Source: Cellvibrio sp. KY-YJ-3
GTDB taxonomy: Bacteria > Pseudomonadota > Gammaproteobacteria > Pseudomonadales > Cellvibrionaceae
DNA length: 64,000 nt
Direction of reading: 5' to 3'
NCBI RefSeq assembly: GCF_008806955.1
Contig: NZ_CP031727.1
Location: forward strand, 62,001 to 126,000
How positions within the stretch are numbered: the stretch's first letter is position 1; the number at the start of each line of letters is the position of its first letter. This document shows, in pieces, positions 1 through 8,368 of the stretch. The translations under genes and the position numbers were made by a program. Under the pieces are notes generated by a model that saw nothing but the letters and a program-made list of their open reading frames with translations, did not search any database and was not told where the DNA came from.

Positions 1-221
1 ACGTTCGCCTGCTTGATGCCTAAAGTGCGCATCAGCAACAAACATTGATTCGCATCGGTATTGGTCAAAACCACATCAAATTCATTGGTTAACAAAAAAC
101 TTTTGCCATCGTTCTCGCGCACCCACACCACCCACTCAGCAAGGTCAGCGGGATTACGCATCATCTCCACCTGAAAACTTTCATTGGCAGTTAGCTTGGT
201 TTTTATTTCCGATATTTTCAT
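1..221 (-). CDS. Hypothetical protein, truncated by the left window edge
   Basis: An open frame starts at an ATG (221-219) and runs without a stop to base 1, so only the first 73 or so residues are visible and the C-terminus lies outside the window. It reads MKISEIKTKLTANESF and continues as a soluble, mixed-charge protein without a signal peptide or membrane segment. The upstream region is shared with the divergent ribbon-helix-helix gene and contains a perfect 32-bp palindrome. No convincing Shine-Dalgarno is seen. I do not recognise the family. Support is the uninterrupted frame, plausible codon use and position. Confidence 0.55.
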   Translation of the reverse strand, partial: MKISEIKTKLTANESFQVEMMRNPADLAEWVVWVRENDGKSFLLTNEFDVVLTNTDANQCLLLMRTLGIKQAN

Positions 222-323
222 AAGGTGTAACCAGACTCATATTCCAGACAGCAGCAATTAACCCCGGGCCATGGCAGACATGAACTATGAGCTGGGCTTT
301 TTAGTGTAACACCAGAAGCATAT

Positions 324-355
324 AATGATAATAACATTATAATGTTATTATCATT
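324..355. promoter_or_regulatory. Perfect 32-bp A+T-rich palindrome in a divergent intergenic region
   Basis: Bases 324-339 are the exact reverse complement of 340-355, with no spacer. The core carries a TATAAT hexamer on each strand (338-343 plus, 336-341 minus), so a dimeric repressor here would overlap potential -10 elements in both directions. It lies between a minus-strand gene starting at 221 and the ribbon-helix-helix gene at 496. The A+T-rich repeated NATAAT character is reminiscent of Fur/Zur-type boxes, but it does not match either consensus cleanly. An operator role is inference. A cruciform or intrinsic terminator is less likely because neither flank has a long T tract. Confidence 0.5.
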
Positions 356-495
356 TACAGGCTGGATGTGTAAGATAGGAGGCTTGGGGAAACGGCACAT
401 TTCAGAGCGATATACCGCTAAAATGCGCCCCGAAATACTATTTAGCGCCCAATACCGGCAATAGCATCACCTCAATAGCTGACGAGACTCCCGTT

Positions 496-684
496 ATGGA
501 ACAGAAAACCGCGCGTTTGACTGTGTTGATAGACCCAACCAAAAAAGATGCCTTTGAACAACTGTGCGCCGAGCAGGATGTGACGCCCTCGCAAGTAGTG
601 CGGCAACTGATTCGCGAATATCTGGACAAGCATGGCGTTAGCTACGCCAATCAACCGTCCAATGGCGCGGCTAACAGCAAATAA
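496..684 (+). CDS. Ribbon-helix-helix (CopG/Arc-type) DNA-binding protein
   Basis: This 62-residue protein has the classic short RHH layout. A beta strand with alternating residues (ARLTVLIDP, residues 5-13) is followed by helix A ([12 protein letters not shown]) and helix B ([18 protein letters not shown]). RHH proteins bind DNA as dimers through the paired N-terminal strands and usually repress their own or neighbouring promoters. There is no toxin-like partner next to it, so a free-standing regulator is more likely than an antitoxin. The palindrome at 324-355 upstream is a possible binding site. The C-terminal tail is short, polar and probably disordered. Confidence 0.8.
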   Translation: MEQKTARLTVLIDPTKKDAFEQLCAEQDVTPSQVVRQLIREYLDKHGVSYANQPSNGAANSK

Positions 685-725
685 CCCCCCTTTTCACCTT
701 TACCCTGTTAACAAAGAGATCACTT

Positions 726-1070
726 ATGAGCCAGCTCCCACCCTGCCCCAAATGCAACTCCGAATATACCTATGAGGATGGCGGCCTGTTAATTTGCCCG
801 GAGTGCGCGCACGAGTGGTCGAAAGAGGCAGTAGCAGCGGGCGTAGCTGAAGAAACCTTGATCGTGCGCGATGCCAATGGCAATCAGCTGAACGATGGCG
901 ATTACGTGACCGTCATTAAGGATTTGAAAATCAAAGGATCATCGTCGGTGGTAAAAGTCGGCACCAAGGTAAAAATTAATCGCCTGGTGGATGGCGATCA
1001 CGACATCGACTGCAAAATCGACGGCATTGGCGCGATGATGTTGAAATCGGAATTTGTGAAGAAGGCTTAG
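726..1070 (+). CDS. yjdM: YjdM (PhnA-family) zinc-ribbon protein
   Basis: The 114-residue product has the YjdM/PhnA arrangement. An N-terminal zinc ribbon has cysteine pairs at residues 7/10 (CPKC) and 24/27 (CPEC). It is followed by a compact beta-barrel domain (roughly residues 45-114) with the [20 protein letters not shown] signature. The length is normal for the family. The old name refers to alkylphosphonate use, but the E. coli protein is not a phosphonatase and its exact role is unsettled. An AGAG-containing Shine-Dalgarno lies just upstream of the ATG. The gene converges on ybiT, with a cluster of dyad repeats between them. Confidence 0.88.
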   Translation: MSQLPPCPKCNSEYTYEDGGLLICPECAHEWSKEAVAAGVAEETLIVRDANGNQLNDGDYVTVIKDLKIKGSSSVVKVGTKVKINRLVDGDHDIDCKIDGIGAMMLKSEFVKKA

Positions 1071-1088
1071 ATGTGAAGAAGGCGTAAG

Positions 1089-1222
1089 GCAAATCCCCCC
1101 TAGCCCCCCTTTTTCAAAGGGGGGAATTTGCTTCAATACCCCTTTTGAAAAAGGGGGTCGGCACAGCCGGGGGGATTTGCTCTTGCTCCCCCTTTGAAAA
1201 AGGGGGCTGGGGGGATTTGCTT
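1089..1222. repeat. Three linked G/C-run dyad repeats (REP/MITE-like)
   Basis: The spacer between convergent yjdM and ybiT is filled by three units. Each has a C-run, then a short T/A-rich centre of the TTTTTCAAAG or TTTGAAAAAG type, then a G-run. The units are flanked by GCAAATCC or GGATTTGC arms. The first (about 1089-1131) is one orientation; the second (about 1137-1180) and third (about 1187-1222) are close copies of each other. Such elements resemble dispersed palindromic repeats that collect in intergenic spaces, and they may also stop transcription from both sides. A looser relative occurs at 31140-31245. Confidence 0.75.
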
Positions 1223-1233
1223 TTACCGGGGGA

Positions 1234-2823
1234 CTACATTGTGTAAATACCCTGACTGCGCAGGTAATCCTCGTAGTTGCCGTGGAAATCGATAAGACCG
1301 CTGGGTTGCATATCGATAATACGGGTCGCGAGCGAGGATACAAATTCGCGGTCGTGGCTGACAAAAACCAGTGTGCCGGGGTAATTTTCCAGCGCGAGGT
1401 TTAATGCCTCGATGGATTCCATATCCAAGTGGTTGGTGGGTTCGTCCATCAACAATACATTGGGGTTGATCAGGCTGAGCTTGCCAAACAGCATGCGGCC
1501 TTTTTCACCACCGGATAATACTTTTACGTTTTTCTTCACGTCATCGTTGGAAAACAACATACGACCGAGAGCGCCGCGCACTAATTGCTCGTCGCCTTTG
1601 GTCCACTGTTTCATCCAATCAAACAGGTTGGTGTCGTAAGAAAAATCTGCCGCGTGATCCTGCGCAAAATAACCAATTTCCGCTTGCTCAGCCCATTTCA
1701 CTGTGCCCGCGTCCGGCTGCAAATCGCCATACAAACAGCGCAGCAAGGTGGTTTTACCGGCGCCGTTGGGGCCGATAATCGCGATGCGCTCACCCGCTTC
1801 TACTTGCAAGCTCAAATCGGTAAACAGTGGGCGGTCGTAAGCTTTACTTACCGCTTCCAGGGTTACTGCCTGGCGATGCAACTTTTTGTTCTGGGTAAAT
1901 TTGATGTAGGGACTCACACGGCTGGAGGGCTTAACGTCATCCAACTGAATTTTGTCGATTTGTTTGGCGCGCGAGGTGGCCTGTTTGGCTTTGGAAGCGT
2001 TAGCCGAGAAGCGGCTCACAAAGGTTTGCAGCTCGGCTATTTGTGCTTTTTTCTTGGCGTTTTCGTTCAACAACTTTTCGCGCGCCTGGGTGGACGCCAT
2101 CATGTAGTCGTCGTAGTTACCGGGGTAAACGCGCAGCTCGCCGTAGTCTAAGTCCGCCATGTGGGTGCACACCGAGTTCAAAAAGTGACGGTCGTGCGAA
2201 ATGATAATAATGGTGCTATTGCGCTGGGTGAGCATGCCTTCCAACCAGCGAATGGTATTGATATCGAGGTTGTTGGTCGGCTCATCGAGCAAGAGCACAT
2301 CGGGATCAGCAAACAATGCTTGCGCCAATAACACCCGCAGTTTCCAGCCCGGTGCCACCGCGCTCATGGGGCCAAAATGTTGTTCGATAGGAATATCCAG
2401 GCCGAGCAGCAATTCACCGGCGCGGGACTCGGCGGTGTAGCCGTCCATTTCGGCAAAAGCCACCTCCAATTCCGCCACGCGCATGCCGTCGTCTTCGCTC
2501 ATTTCCGGCAGGGCGTAAATGCGGTCACGTTCGGCTTTTACCGCCCAGAGTTCGGTGTGGCCCATGATCACCGTATCCACCACCGAGAATTCCTCATAGG
2601 CGAATTGATCCTGTTTCAATTTACCCAAACGCACGTTGGGTTCCAGCATCACTTGACCACCGGAGGGGTCCAAGTCGCCACCCAAAATTTTCATAAAGGT
2701 GGATTTACCGCAGCCATTGGCGCCGATCAGGCCATAGCGGTTGCTGTTATTAAATTTGACCGAAACATTTTCAAAAAGCGGTTTGGCACCAAATTGCATG
2801 GTGATATTGGCGGTGGAGATCAA
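1234..2823 (-). CDS. ybiT: ABC-F family ATPase YbiT
   Basis: The 529-residue protein has two ABC ATPase domains joined by a charged linker (about residues 240-310) and no membrane segment, the layout of ABC-F translation-associated ATPases. Walker A motifs are GANGCGKST (N-domain) and GPNGAGKTT (C-domain). Walker B motifs are [13 protein letters not shown] and [13 protein letters not shown]. The C-domain signature is LSGGEKGR. The N-domain has APGWKLR in place of LSGG, a substitution typical of YbiT itself. ABC-F proteins act on the ribosomal E site; the specific role of YbiT is not settled. The start is a TTG at 2823-2821, chosen because the N-terminus aligns with E. coli YbiT and a purine-rich stretch precedes it. 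Confidence 0.93.
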   Translation of the reverse strand: MISTANITMQFGAKPLFENVSVKFNNSNRYGLIGANGCGKSTFMKILGGDLDPSGGQVMLEPNVRLGKLKQDQFAYEEFSVVDTVIMGHTELWAVKAERDRIYALPEMSEDDGMRVAELEVAFAEMDGYTAESRAGELLLGLDIPIEQHFGPMSAVAPGWKLRVLLAQALFADPDVLLLDEPTNNLDINTIRWLEGMLTQRNSTIIIISHDRHFLNSVCTHMADLDYGELRVYPGNYDDYMMASTQAREKLLNENAKKKAQIAELQTFVSRFSANASKAKQATSRAKQIDKIQLDDVKPSSRVSPYIKFTQNKKLHRQAVTLEAVSKAYDRPLFTDLSLQVEAGERIAIIGPNGAGKTTLLRCLYGDLQPDAGTVKWAEQAEIGYFAQDHAADFSYDTNLFDWMKQWTKGDEQLVRGALGRMLFSNDDVKKNVKVLSGGEKGRMLFGKLSLINPNVLLMDEPTNHLDMESIEALNLALENYPGTLVFVSHDREFVSSLATRIIDMQPSGLIDFHGNYEDYLRSQGIYTM

Positions 2824-2942
2824 GGTAATTTCTCTGCGACTGTGCGACTAAATAGGAGTAACTAGGGATAAGTGGGTAAAAAAGGCGCGCATTTTAGCCT
2901 AGTTGGGACAGCAACAGGGATTTAGTGACGAAATTAGTGGAT

Positions 2943-2966
2943 AAAAAAGCCCGCAGGTTGCGGGCT
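2943..2966 (-). terminator. Rho-independent terminator after the PstS-like gene
   Basis: On the minus strand an AGCCCGC stem, a short loop and its GCGGGCT complement are followed by six T residues. It lies about 30 bases beyond the stop of the PstS-like gene and upstream of ybiT, so it separates these two minus-strand units. Confidence 0.85.
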
Positions 2967-2995
2967 CTGTAGCGGGAATAGTTGCATTGAGGCGT

Positions 2996-3421
2996 TTAGG
3001 GCACTTTGAACACCACTTTTACTGAGGCATCCACCACGCTGGCATCCACATAACCAATCATGTTGGTATTGGCGGCAACCAAGGCTTTTACGCCGGCATC
3101 ATCACCACCGTCTTTGGGCGGAGTGCCCTTGCCGGTAAACACCAACTGCGACCAATAGGCTTTGTATTGGCTGGCATTTTTTTTACAGACCGTCTCATTG
3201 AATTTTTCCCGCACCGCTGAACCTTCGTTCTGATTAATGGGCACGGCTTGCGCACCACCGGGAAAACTTTTGCTTTTGCCGAGGAACAAGCGTGCAATAT
3301 CATCCTCGGTGAGGCTTTCAATACCCGCCGAGGGGTGCACTATAACCGCGACTTCCGCCACACAAAGTGCAGGCAGTGACAAGGCCGCAACCGCGATAAG
3401 AGAACCTAACCATTTTTTCAT
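2996..3421 (-). CDS. PstS-like periplasmic phosphate-binding family protein
   Basis: The 141-residue product begins with a signal peptide (MKKWLGSLIAVAALSLPALCVA, cleavage near residue 22). It continues with the short PBP-like fold found in small relatives of the phosphate ABC transporter binding protein, with IARLFLGKSKSFPGG and an MIGYVD motif near the end. Full PstS proteins are more than twice this length, so this is not the transporter's main binding protein. Small versions often sit beside porin or surface genes and are annotated as phosphate ABC transporter substrate-binding proteins. It is transcribed right after the porin-like gene (13-bp gap), so the two probably form an operon. Confidence 0.75.
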   Translation of the reverse strand: MKKWLGSLIAVAALSLPALCVAEVAVIVHPSAGIESLTEDDIARLFLGKSKSFPGGAQAVPINQNEGSAVREKFNETVCKKNASQYKAYWSQLVFTGKGTPPKDGGDDAGVKALVAANTNMIGYVDASVVDASVKVVFKVP

Positions 3422-3433
3422 GTTGATCGCCCC

Positions 3434-4612
3434 CTAGAATACGGTTTGCACAGCAACGGAATAGACTTTTTGGTCGCCACGCACCTTATCGTCTACATCG
3501 TCAATCTGTAATTTAAGTGCAACACCCGAGGCGACATCCCAACGAGTTCCCAATGAAATTACATCGCGCTCATCCGCTTGCGCAGCGGCAATCGCATTGA
3601 GTGTGCCAATCAATTGTGCCGTTTGTTGTGCAACAGGAATTCCCTCCACTAAATTCACCGCTTCGTCTTTGGATTGTGCGGCCGTTACATGGAATAACCA
3701 GTCGCCCGTGCGCACTCCCACCATCACATACTCGCGAATATTTTTGGCGAGCATGGAATTTTCCGGCTCAAACTCCACATGCTCTGCTGCTGCCACAAAA
3801 CGCCCGGTGTCGATAGTGAAACCAATTTGCGCAAAGGTGGCCTTTTCCTCCTCCACTAATATGCGCGGGCCGACAAAACTGAAGGACGCAGGAATGCTGC
3901 CGATAAACTGCCCCAAGGTTAAACCAGGCATCAGGGCCGCACCGGTCACATCCACACTTAAATCCGCTTCGTGGTACGCCGCGCGCAAATTCCACCAATC
4001 TTTACCCAGCGTTGCCGCGATCCCCATTTGATTGCGGGTTTGGGCATCGCTGGTTACGCCATCAAAATTAAATTCGTCATCAAAACTGCCAAAATACACT
4101 TGTACGCTGGTATCAAAAATTCCCAGTGTTTGGGTGGCATAGAGGTCGATGCCATCCACATTATTGAACGGTAAGTAATACACTTCTTGCGGCGGTGTTA
4201 TCCACCCATAGCTGTAACCCACGTCAAGAAAATCGGAGTAAATATAAAACGGGGTGCGCAAACGGCCGGCGCGGAGTTTAATACTGTCGGTTGCCTGCCA
4301 GGTTAAATAGGCCCACTCCGCATTCACTTCGTAGCTGTCATTTTTGCGCGCGATTAATTGCGCTGTGGCTGACACTTTTTCATTGACTTGCCCCGTAACT
4401 TGCAACCCCAGCAAGCTGCGATCGAAGGTGAGGTCTTCCTCGTAGCCACCGTAATTGCCGCCAGAGTCAAAGTCGTCATCGACCATACCGCCGCCCACGG
4501 ATAAAAAGCCGGAAAAATTAAGTTCCGCCGCCTGACTGCAAGGCACTGCCGCTGCGAATAATATGGCGAGCGCGAGTGTATTTTTTTTACGAGCCGAACT
4601 GTGTTTTCTCAT
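3434..4612 (-). CDS. Porin-like outer-membrane beta-barrel protein
   Basis: Starting at the ATG at 4612, the product has about 392 residues. It has a basic N-terminus, a signal peptide (ALAILFAAAVPCSQAAEL), alternating beta-strand segments throughout and a C-terminal aromatic residue (VAVQTVF) typical of outer-membrane barrels. The frame is open further upstream, but an AGGAGTG Shine-Dalgarno sits 8 bases before this ATG and the signal peptide begins there. It resembles the porins of the phosphate-selective/DcaP-like kind and also the short OM proteins paired with PstS-like genes. The downstream PstS-like gene supports a joint surface or transport role. The substrate cannot be told. Confidence 0.75.
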   Translation of the reverse strand: MRKHSSARKKNTLALAILFAAAVPCSQAAELNFSGFLSVGGGMVDDDFDSGGNYGGYEEDLTFDRSLLGLQVTGQVNEKVSATAQLIARKNDSYEVNAEWAYLTWQATDSIKLRAGRLRTPFYIYSDFLDVGYSYGWITPPQEVYYLPFNNVDGIDLYATQTLGIFDTSVQVYFGSFDDEFNFDGVTSDAQTRNQMGIAATLGKDWWNLRAAYHEADLSVDVTGAALMPGLTLGQFIGSIPASFSFVGPRILVEEEKATFAQIGFTIDTGRFVAAAEHVEFEPENSMLAKNIREYVMVGVRTGDWLFHVTAAQSKDEAVNLVEGIPVAQQTAQLIGTLNAIAAAQADERDVISLGTRWDVASGVALKLQIDDVDDKVRGDQKVYSVAVQTVF

Positions 4613-4673
4613 TGATTGTCCACTCCTGATGTTAAGCACTTCCTGTGCCCCGGTTCCTTGAAAAACTAATCGG

Positions 4674-6284
4674 TTAAACGCGAAATTGACTGGCAACCTT
4701 ATGCAGCTCATGGCTGATGTGATCTATATCGCGGCTCACTTCATCCAGCTCATTAGTGCTGGTAGTGACCAGTTGGGTATTGTGATAAATACCATTCACA
4801 TGCTCGGAAACCTGCGCAAAGGTAACTGTTTGCTCCTGAGTCGCGGCGGCAATTTTTTCGTTGATGCTGCTGATAATGTCCACATTATTTAAAATAGAAT
4901 TCAACACTTCACCCGAGGCAGTGGTTGCCTCCACACCGCGATTAGCGCGCACCACACTGCCCTGCATGGCAGTCACTGCACTGGCCGATACTGCCCGTAG
5001 CTCGCCAATCACTTTATGAATTTCTTCGGTCGCCTGGCGTGTGCGCACCGCCAGCCCGCGCACTTCGTCTGCCACTACCGCAAAGCCGCGCCCGTGCTCG
5101 CCAGCGCGCGCCGCTTCAATCGCCGCATTGAGTGCGAGCAAATTGGTTTGATCGGCAACGTTTTGAATCGTATTTAATAATTTCCCCACATCAGCCGAAA
5201 ACTCTTCAAAGCGATTCACCACATTTGCTGCACTGCGCACCTCCTCTGCCAAGGTGCTAATAGTCGCCACGTTGGTCGCCAGGGTTTCTTTGCCGCGCGC
5301 TGCAGCCGAGCTGGCATCCTGCGCTTGCGCTGACGCATTGCCTGCAAACTCGGCAATTTCATTTACGGTTTGTAAGAGATCGTCAATCGAGGAGCGCATC
5401 GCCGCAATCGCGCCAGCCTGATCATTAATGCGCACTAAATTTTGACTGCTGGAATTGGTGAGCCGCGAAGCGACTTGCGCGAGCGCACCCACATCGTTAC
5501 TGACATTGCCAAATGCACCGTGTAGTTTTTCTACAAATGCGTTGAAATATTTCACCAAATATAAAATTTCATCGTGCCCGGCGTAATGGATACGCTTGGT
5601 TAAATCGCCCTCGCCTGATGACATTTCTTTTAACGACACGGTCACTTCATTGATGCTGGACGTAATTGAACGGCTGATAAATAAACTGATAATTACCAAC
5701 GCAATCACCGCGCAAATTGCAATCAGCAGTGCGATATGCGCAGCGTTTTGTGAAGCGGAAACTGTTTCGCTAATGGATTCATTGAAGCGTTTGGCCGTTT
5801 CACTTTTCATGGTGGCAAGTGAGTCGCGCAGCTTTTGCAAACGCTCGGCGTTGGCGGCGGCCTCCACACCTACTTTTTCAAAATCCACGGTGTTATTGAT
5901 AAAACTTTGTGCGATACGTGTTGCGGTGGTGTACCAGGCTTCCAATTGCGCATCAATCCCCTTCACCTGCGCGGAAAGGTCACTGCTAAGGCTGGATAAT
6001 TGCGCAAGATTTTTACGGATTTCCTCATAGTGCGCCGCAGTTTCTTGCAACACCTGCGCATCACCGGTGGTTACCGAACTATTAATTTGTTGTTCCATCA
6101 GCAACAGCGAACCGAGATTAATAGTGGTTAATTCAAGTGTGGGATAAATACGTTGTTCTACATCCGCCAAACGGCTGCTATTGGCGCGCTCAACCCACAT
6201 GGAATAAACCTGACTAACAACAAACCCAAGCAGCGCGATACTGACTAAGAGCATCAGCTTTTTGGCAATGGTCAAGCGAAGCAT
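4674..6284 (-). CDS. Methyl-accepting chemotaxis protein
   Basis: The 536-residue receptor starts at ATG 6284, with GAGGT at proper spacing; an upstream extension of the frame lacks support. Transmembrane helix 1 spans about residues 10-27. A four-helix-bundle periplasmic sensor covers about 30-182. Transmembrane helix 2 is at 183-204, followed by a HAMP domain to about 260 and the MCP signalling domain. The highly conserved hairpin tip includes [20 protein letters not shown] and [15 protein letters not shown]. There is no C-terminal NWETF-type CheR/CheB tether. The ligand is unknown. The gene is separated by about 60 bp from the porin-like gene and has no chemotaxis operon around it, so it is an orphan receptor. 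Confidence 0.93.
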   Translation of the reverse strand: MLRLTIAKKLMLLVSIALLGFVVSQVYSMWVERANSSRLADVEQRIYPTLELTTINLGSLLLMEQQINSSVTTGDAQVLQETAAHYEEIRKNLAQLSSLSSDLSAQVKGIDAQLEAWYTTATRIAQSFINNTVDFEKVGVEAAANAERLQKLRDSLATMKSETAKRFNESISETVSASQNAAHIALLIAICAVIALVIISLFISRSITSSINEVTVSLKEMSSGEGDLTKRIHYAGHDEILYLVKYFNAFVEKLHGAFGNVSNDVGALAQVASRLTNSSSQNLVRINDQAGAIAAMRSSIDDLLQTVNEIAEFAGNASAQAQDASSAAARGKETLATNVATISTLAEEVRSAANVVNRFEEFSADVGKLLNTIQNVADQTNLLALNAAIEAARAGEHGRGFAVVADEVRGLAVRTRQATEEIHKVIGELRAVSASAVTAMQGSVVRANRGVEATTASGEVLNSILNNVDIISSINEKIAAATQEQTVTFAQVSEHVNGIYHNTQLVTTSTNELDEVSRDIDHISHELHKVASQFRV

Positions 6285-6412
6285 CGGTGCTACCTCAGAA
6301 CACAGTAATTGCTTTTGGGTATAGCAGCAGCCCAGACAATGCGCAAAAAAACGCCGCCACATATCGGGAAGGGAGCCAAACTAATTTATTTTTTAGTGTG
6401 TTTAATGCTTTA

Positions 6413-6451
6413 AAAAAAATGCCTAATCACTAATGGCGATTAGGCATTTTT
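6413..6451 (-). terminator. Rho-independent terminator of the ECF sigma operon
   Basis: A 10-bp stem (ATGCCTAATC with its complement, 6419-6428 and 6438-6447) with a 9-base loop is flanked by T-rich tracts on both sides. On the minus strand it follows the small membrane protein gene by about 30 bp and ends in a run of T. It could also work from the other strand. Confidence 0.85.
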
Positions 6452-6480
6452 AAAATCAGATATATACACAGGCATTAAAT

Positions 6481-6840
6481 TCAGGCGTCGCTATTCAACA
6501 ACCAGGCGACAGGTGCAACTACCAGCGCGATAAATACCGCCAGCGCAAGCGTGATAAGGCTGCTCACATCCAACAATAAAAACCAGGCGTAAACCGGCTG
6601 AACCAAGTCGCGCCAGGGAAGATGGCGGAGCACCAGAAACGCAATCAAGGCAACAGGCAACGCGATAATGGTTTTTTCCAACCAGGGGTTAAGTGTTTTC
6701 TGCACGGGCAGCGCCGCCATTAACTGCGAGGTAAAACCATTGTCGTCAATATAATCGGCGCACAATTGCTGACGCAGAAAATCATCAAAACGATCCGCCT
6801 GCAGGCTATTGCTATTTATCATGTCATTGTCATTCATCAT
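6481..6840 (-). CDS. Small two-helix membrane protein encoded after an ECF sigma factor
   Basis: About 119 residues. A soluble N-terminal half (to about residue 55) with LQADRFDDFLRQQLCADYID is followed by two hydrophobic helices (IIALPVALIAFLVLRHLPW and SLITLALAVFIALVVAPVAW). The start is taken at ATG 6840, because the GTG that would begin a longer version is itself part of the GTGAGG ribosome-binding site. It lies 17 bp downstream of the sigma-factor gene in the same operon. That position and the membrane anchor make an anti-sigma or regulatory role possible. It lacks a recognisable zinc-binding anti-sigma motif, so this is inference only. Confidence 0.7.
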   Translation of the reverse strand: MMNDNDMINSNSLQADRFDDFLRQQLCADYIDDNGFTSQLMAALPVQKTLNPWLEKTIIALPVALIAFLVLRHLPWRDLVQPVYAWFLLLDVSSLITLALAVFIALVVAPVAWLLNSDA

Positions 6841-6857
6841 CAACCTCACGTGGCTGG

Positions 6858-7406
6858 TTAGTGCGGCAGCGCATCCTGCCAGGATGCCAGCAGGGTTTGC
6901 AGTTTGGCTTTGCCGCGCGCTATGTGGGTTTTTACCGTACCGAGTGGAATACCCATGATACTCGCCGCCTCCTCGTGGGAAAAGCCGTCTTCGTAACAGA
7001 GGCGCAGTGCCAATTGCTGCCCGGCGCTCAAGGTTTGCATGGCTGCCTCCACGTCTCTTTGAGCATGAAACTGTTTAACACTGCACTGTTCTGCTTCGAT
7101 CTCTTCGTTCCCGTCGAGTTCACACCATTCAATTTTTTTGGCGCGCCAGCGGTTGGCCGCAATATTAAAGGCGATGCGATACAGCCAAGTGGAGAACTTG
7201 GCTTCCGCGCGGAACGCACCGAGCGCAGCATAGGCCTTCATAAAGGTCTCTTGCGCCAGGTCATCGGCGAGGTGGGTATCGCCGTTGCACAAGCGCCGCG
7301 CCCAAATACGCAGTGCCGACTGGTAGCGCAGGACCAGCTGCGCAAAGGCATGCTGGTCCCGGCGGCTTACCACCCGCGCAATTAATTCCTGATCGGAAAG
7401 GGACAT
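6858..7406 (-). CDS. ECF-family RNA polymerase sigma factor (RpoE/SigW-like)
   Basis: The 182-residue protein has the two-domain ECF layout. Region 2 spans about residues 20-90, with the core-binding and -10 recognition motif DDLAQETFMKAYAALGAFR and FSTWLYRIAFNIAANRWR. Region 4 spans about 125-175, ending in the helix-turn-helix HEEAASIMGIPLGTVKTHIARG that reads the -35 element. It directs polymerase to a small regulon. The gene lies between the DUF6249 gene (6 bp gap, its Shine-Dalgarno overlapping that gene's stop) and the small membrane protein gene. No classical zinc-binding or RseA-like anti-sigma factor is visible beside it, so the trigger is unknown. Confidence 0.92.
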   Translation of the reverse strand: MSLSDQELIARVVSRRDQHAFAQLVLRYQSALRIWARRLCNGDTHLADDLAQETFMKAYAALGAFRAEAKFSTWLYRIAFNIAANRWRAKKIEWCELDGNEEIEAEQCSVKQFHAQRDVEAAMQTLSAGQQLALRLCYEDGFSHEEAASIMGIPLGTVKTHIARGKAKLQTLLASWQDALPH

Positions 7407-7412
7407 TGCCGC

Positions 7413-8174
7413 TTAGTCCTGCTGCTCAACCTGTGGTGCAAGCGGCTGCCCGGCTTTGGGCTGGTTGAGGTACCAAATCAGCACTTGGGATATGCCCAGC
7501 GCAATCCAGATAAAACCAATTGCGCCTATATCAATACCGGCGAGGATAGTCAGGAAAATCGCCCAGCCAGCACCGAGGCAAATATTGCGGATGCCCTTGC
7601 TGCGATTGCTATTGTCGTCGGCCCCCTTAGGTTCGTCGCCGCGCAGCAACTCCACCGGAATATCGCGCCCGGCGGCGAGCAACTTGTCGATATTGGAATT
7701 GATGCTCTGCTGGCGCACCGCTCTGGCGCGATAGCGCTGCACAATCAATAAGGCGACCAGGAAAATCGGCCCGCCGAAAATAAAAATCACCGCCAGAATC
7801 GGGATCAACATTGCCAGCTCAAACGCGCCTTTGTAATTTGCTTCGTCATCATGACCTTCACCAAAGGCATGTTTGAGGCCCATTTCAAATTCGCGCTCCC
7901 AATCGCCGTGACGATGGTGATCTGGAGGTTCGTGAGCAGGAGATGCAATCGGCGCAGGTGCGGCGATGGGGGCAGGTTGTGCATCTGGCGCAGCGGCGCT
8001 TGAGGCAGGTGCAATTGCATCTGCGGCACCAGTGTCGGCCGATTCAATCGGCACCGGGGTGCCTTCCAATTCCGCAGCCTGGGCTGAAATGGCGTGCGCC
8101 AACGGCAAACAGCCGACAAGCGCCAGACCAAGTGCACCCAATAGGTGACGGGAGAAGCGTGGAAGTAATGTCAT
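7413..8174 (-). CDS. DUF6249-type membrane protein, first gene of the ECF sigma operon
   Basis: From ATG 8174 (GAGAGGTT upstream) the product has about 253 residues. It has a signal peptide ending near AHAISAQAAE and a long Ala/Pro-rich, low-complexity linker (about residues 35-85). A His/Asp/Glu-rich patch (HEPPDHHRHGDWERE) follows. The C-terminal DUF6249 domain has a membrane helix around AMLIPILAVIFIFGGPIFL, a cytosolic loop with LLAAGRDIPVELLRG, and a last pair of helices. DUF6249 genes are often found with ECF sigma genes, which fits here. It could sense the envelope state for the sigma factor; that is inference. The upstream frame extension is ignored because the signal peptide would be buried. 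Confidence 0.78.
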   Translation of the reverse strand: MTLLPRFSRHLLGALGLALVGCLPLAHAISAQAAELEGTPVPIESADTGAADAIAPASSAAAPDAQPAPIAAPAPIASPAHEPPDHHRHGDWEREFEMGLKHAFGEGHDDEANYKGAFELAMLIPILAVIFIFGGPIFLVALLIVQRYRARAVRQQSINSNIDKLLAAGRDIPVELLRGDEPKGADDNSNRSKGIRNICLGAGWAIFLTILAGIDIGAIGFIWIALGISQVLIWYLNQPKAGQPLAPQVEQQD

Positions 8175-8368
8175 GGGAAAACCTCTCAGGAAAAATCCGG
8201 GCAGGATGGTGATTATTGCCCCCAACTCACCAACTAAGACACAGTCTAGCGAGCGTCAGATTCACCTGAGTGATTTATTTTTGGAGCGCGGTTTGGGGGG
8301 AACCCTTTAGGCTGCTCTTTATTGATCTGTCTATTCAACTCATTGTTAAATAATTGAATAACAGCGGC

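Noticed and set aside
1089-1222. CRISPR array
   Set aside because: Units are dyads of alternating orientation with no unique spacers of regular length and no cas genes.
939-1364. 141-residue minus-strand open frame across the yjdM end and the repeat cluster
   Set aside because: It reads through the G/C-run repeats and overlaps the ends of both yjdM and ybiT. The residues are low-complexity proline/serine runs made by the repeats.
1585-2151. 188-residue plus-strand open frame
   Set aside because: Entirely antisense to ybiT, whose motifs are unambiguous.
1234-2823. YbiT as a degenerate or dead ABC protein because the first LSGG signature is missing
   Set aside because: The APGWKLR replacement is the normal YbiT sequence, and both Walker motifs are intact.
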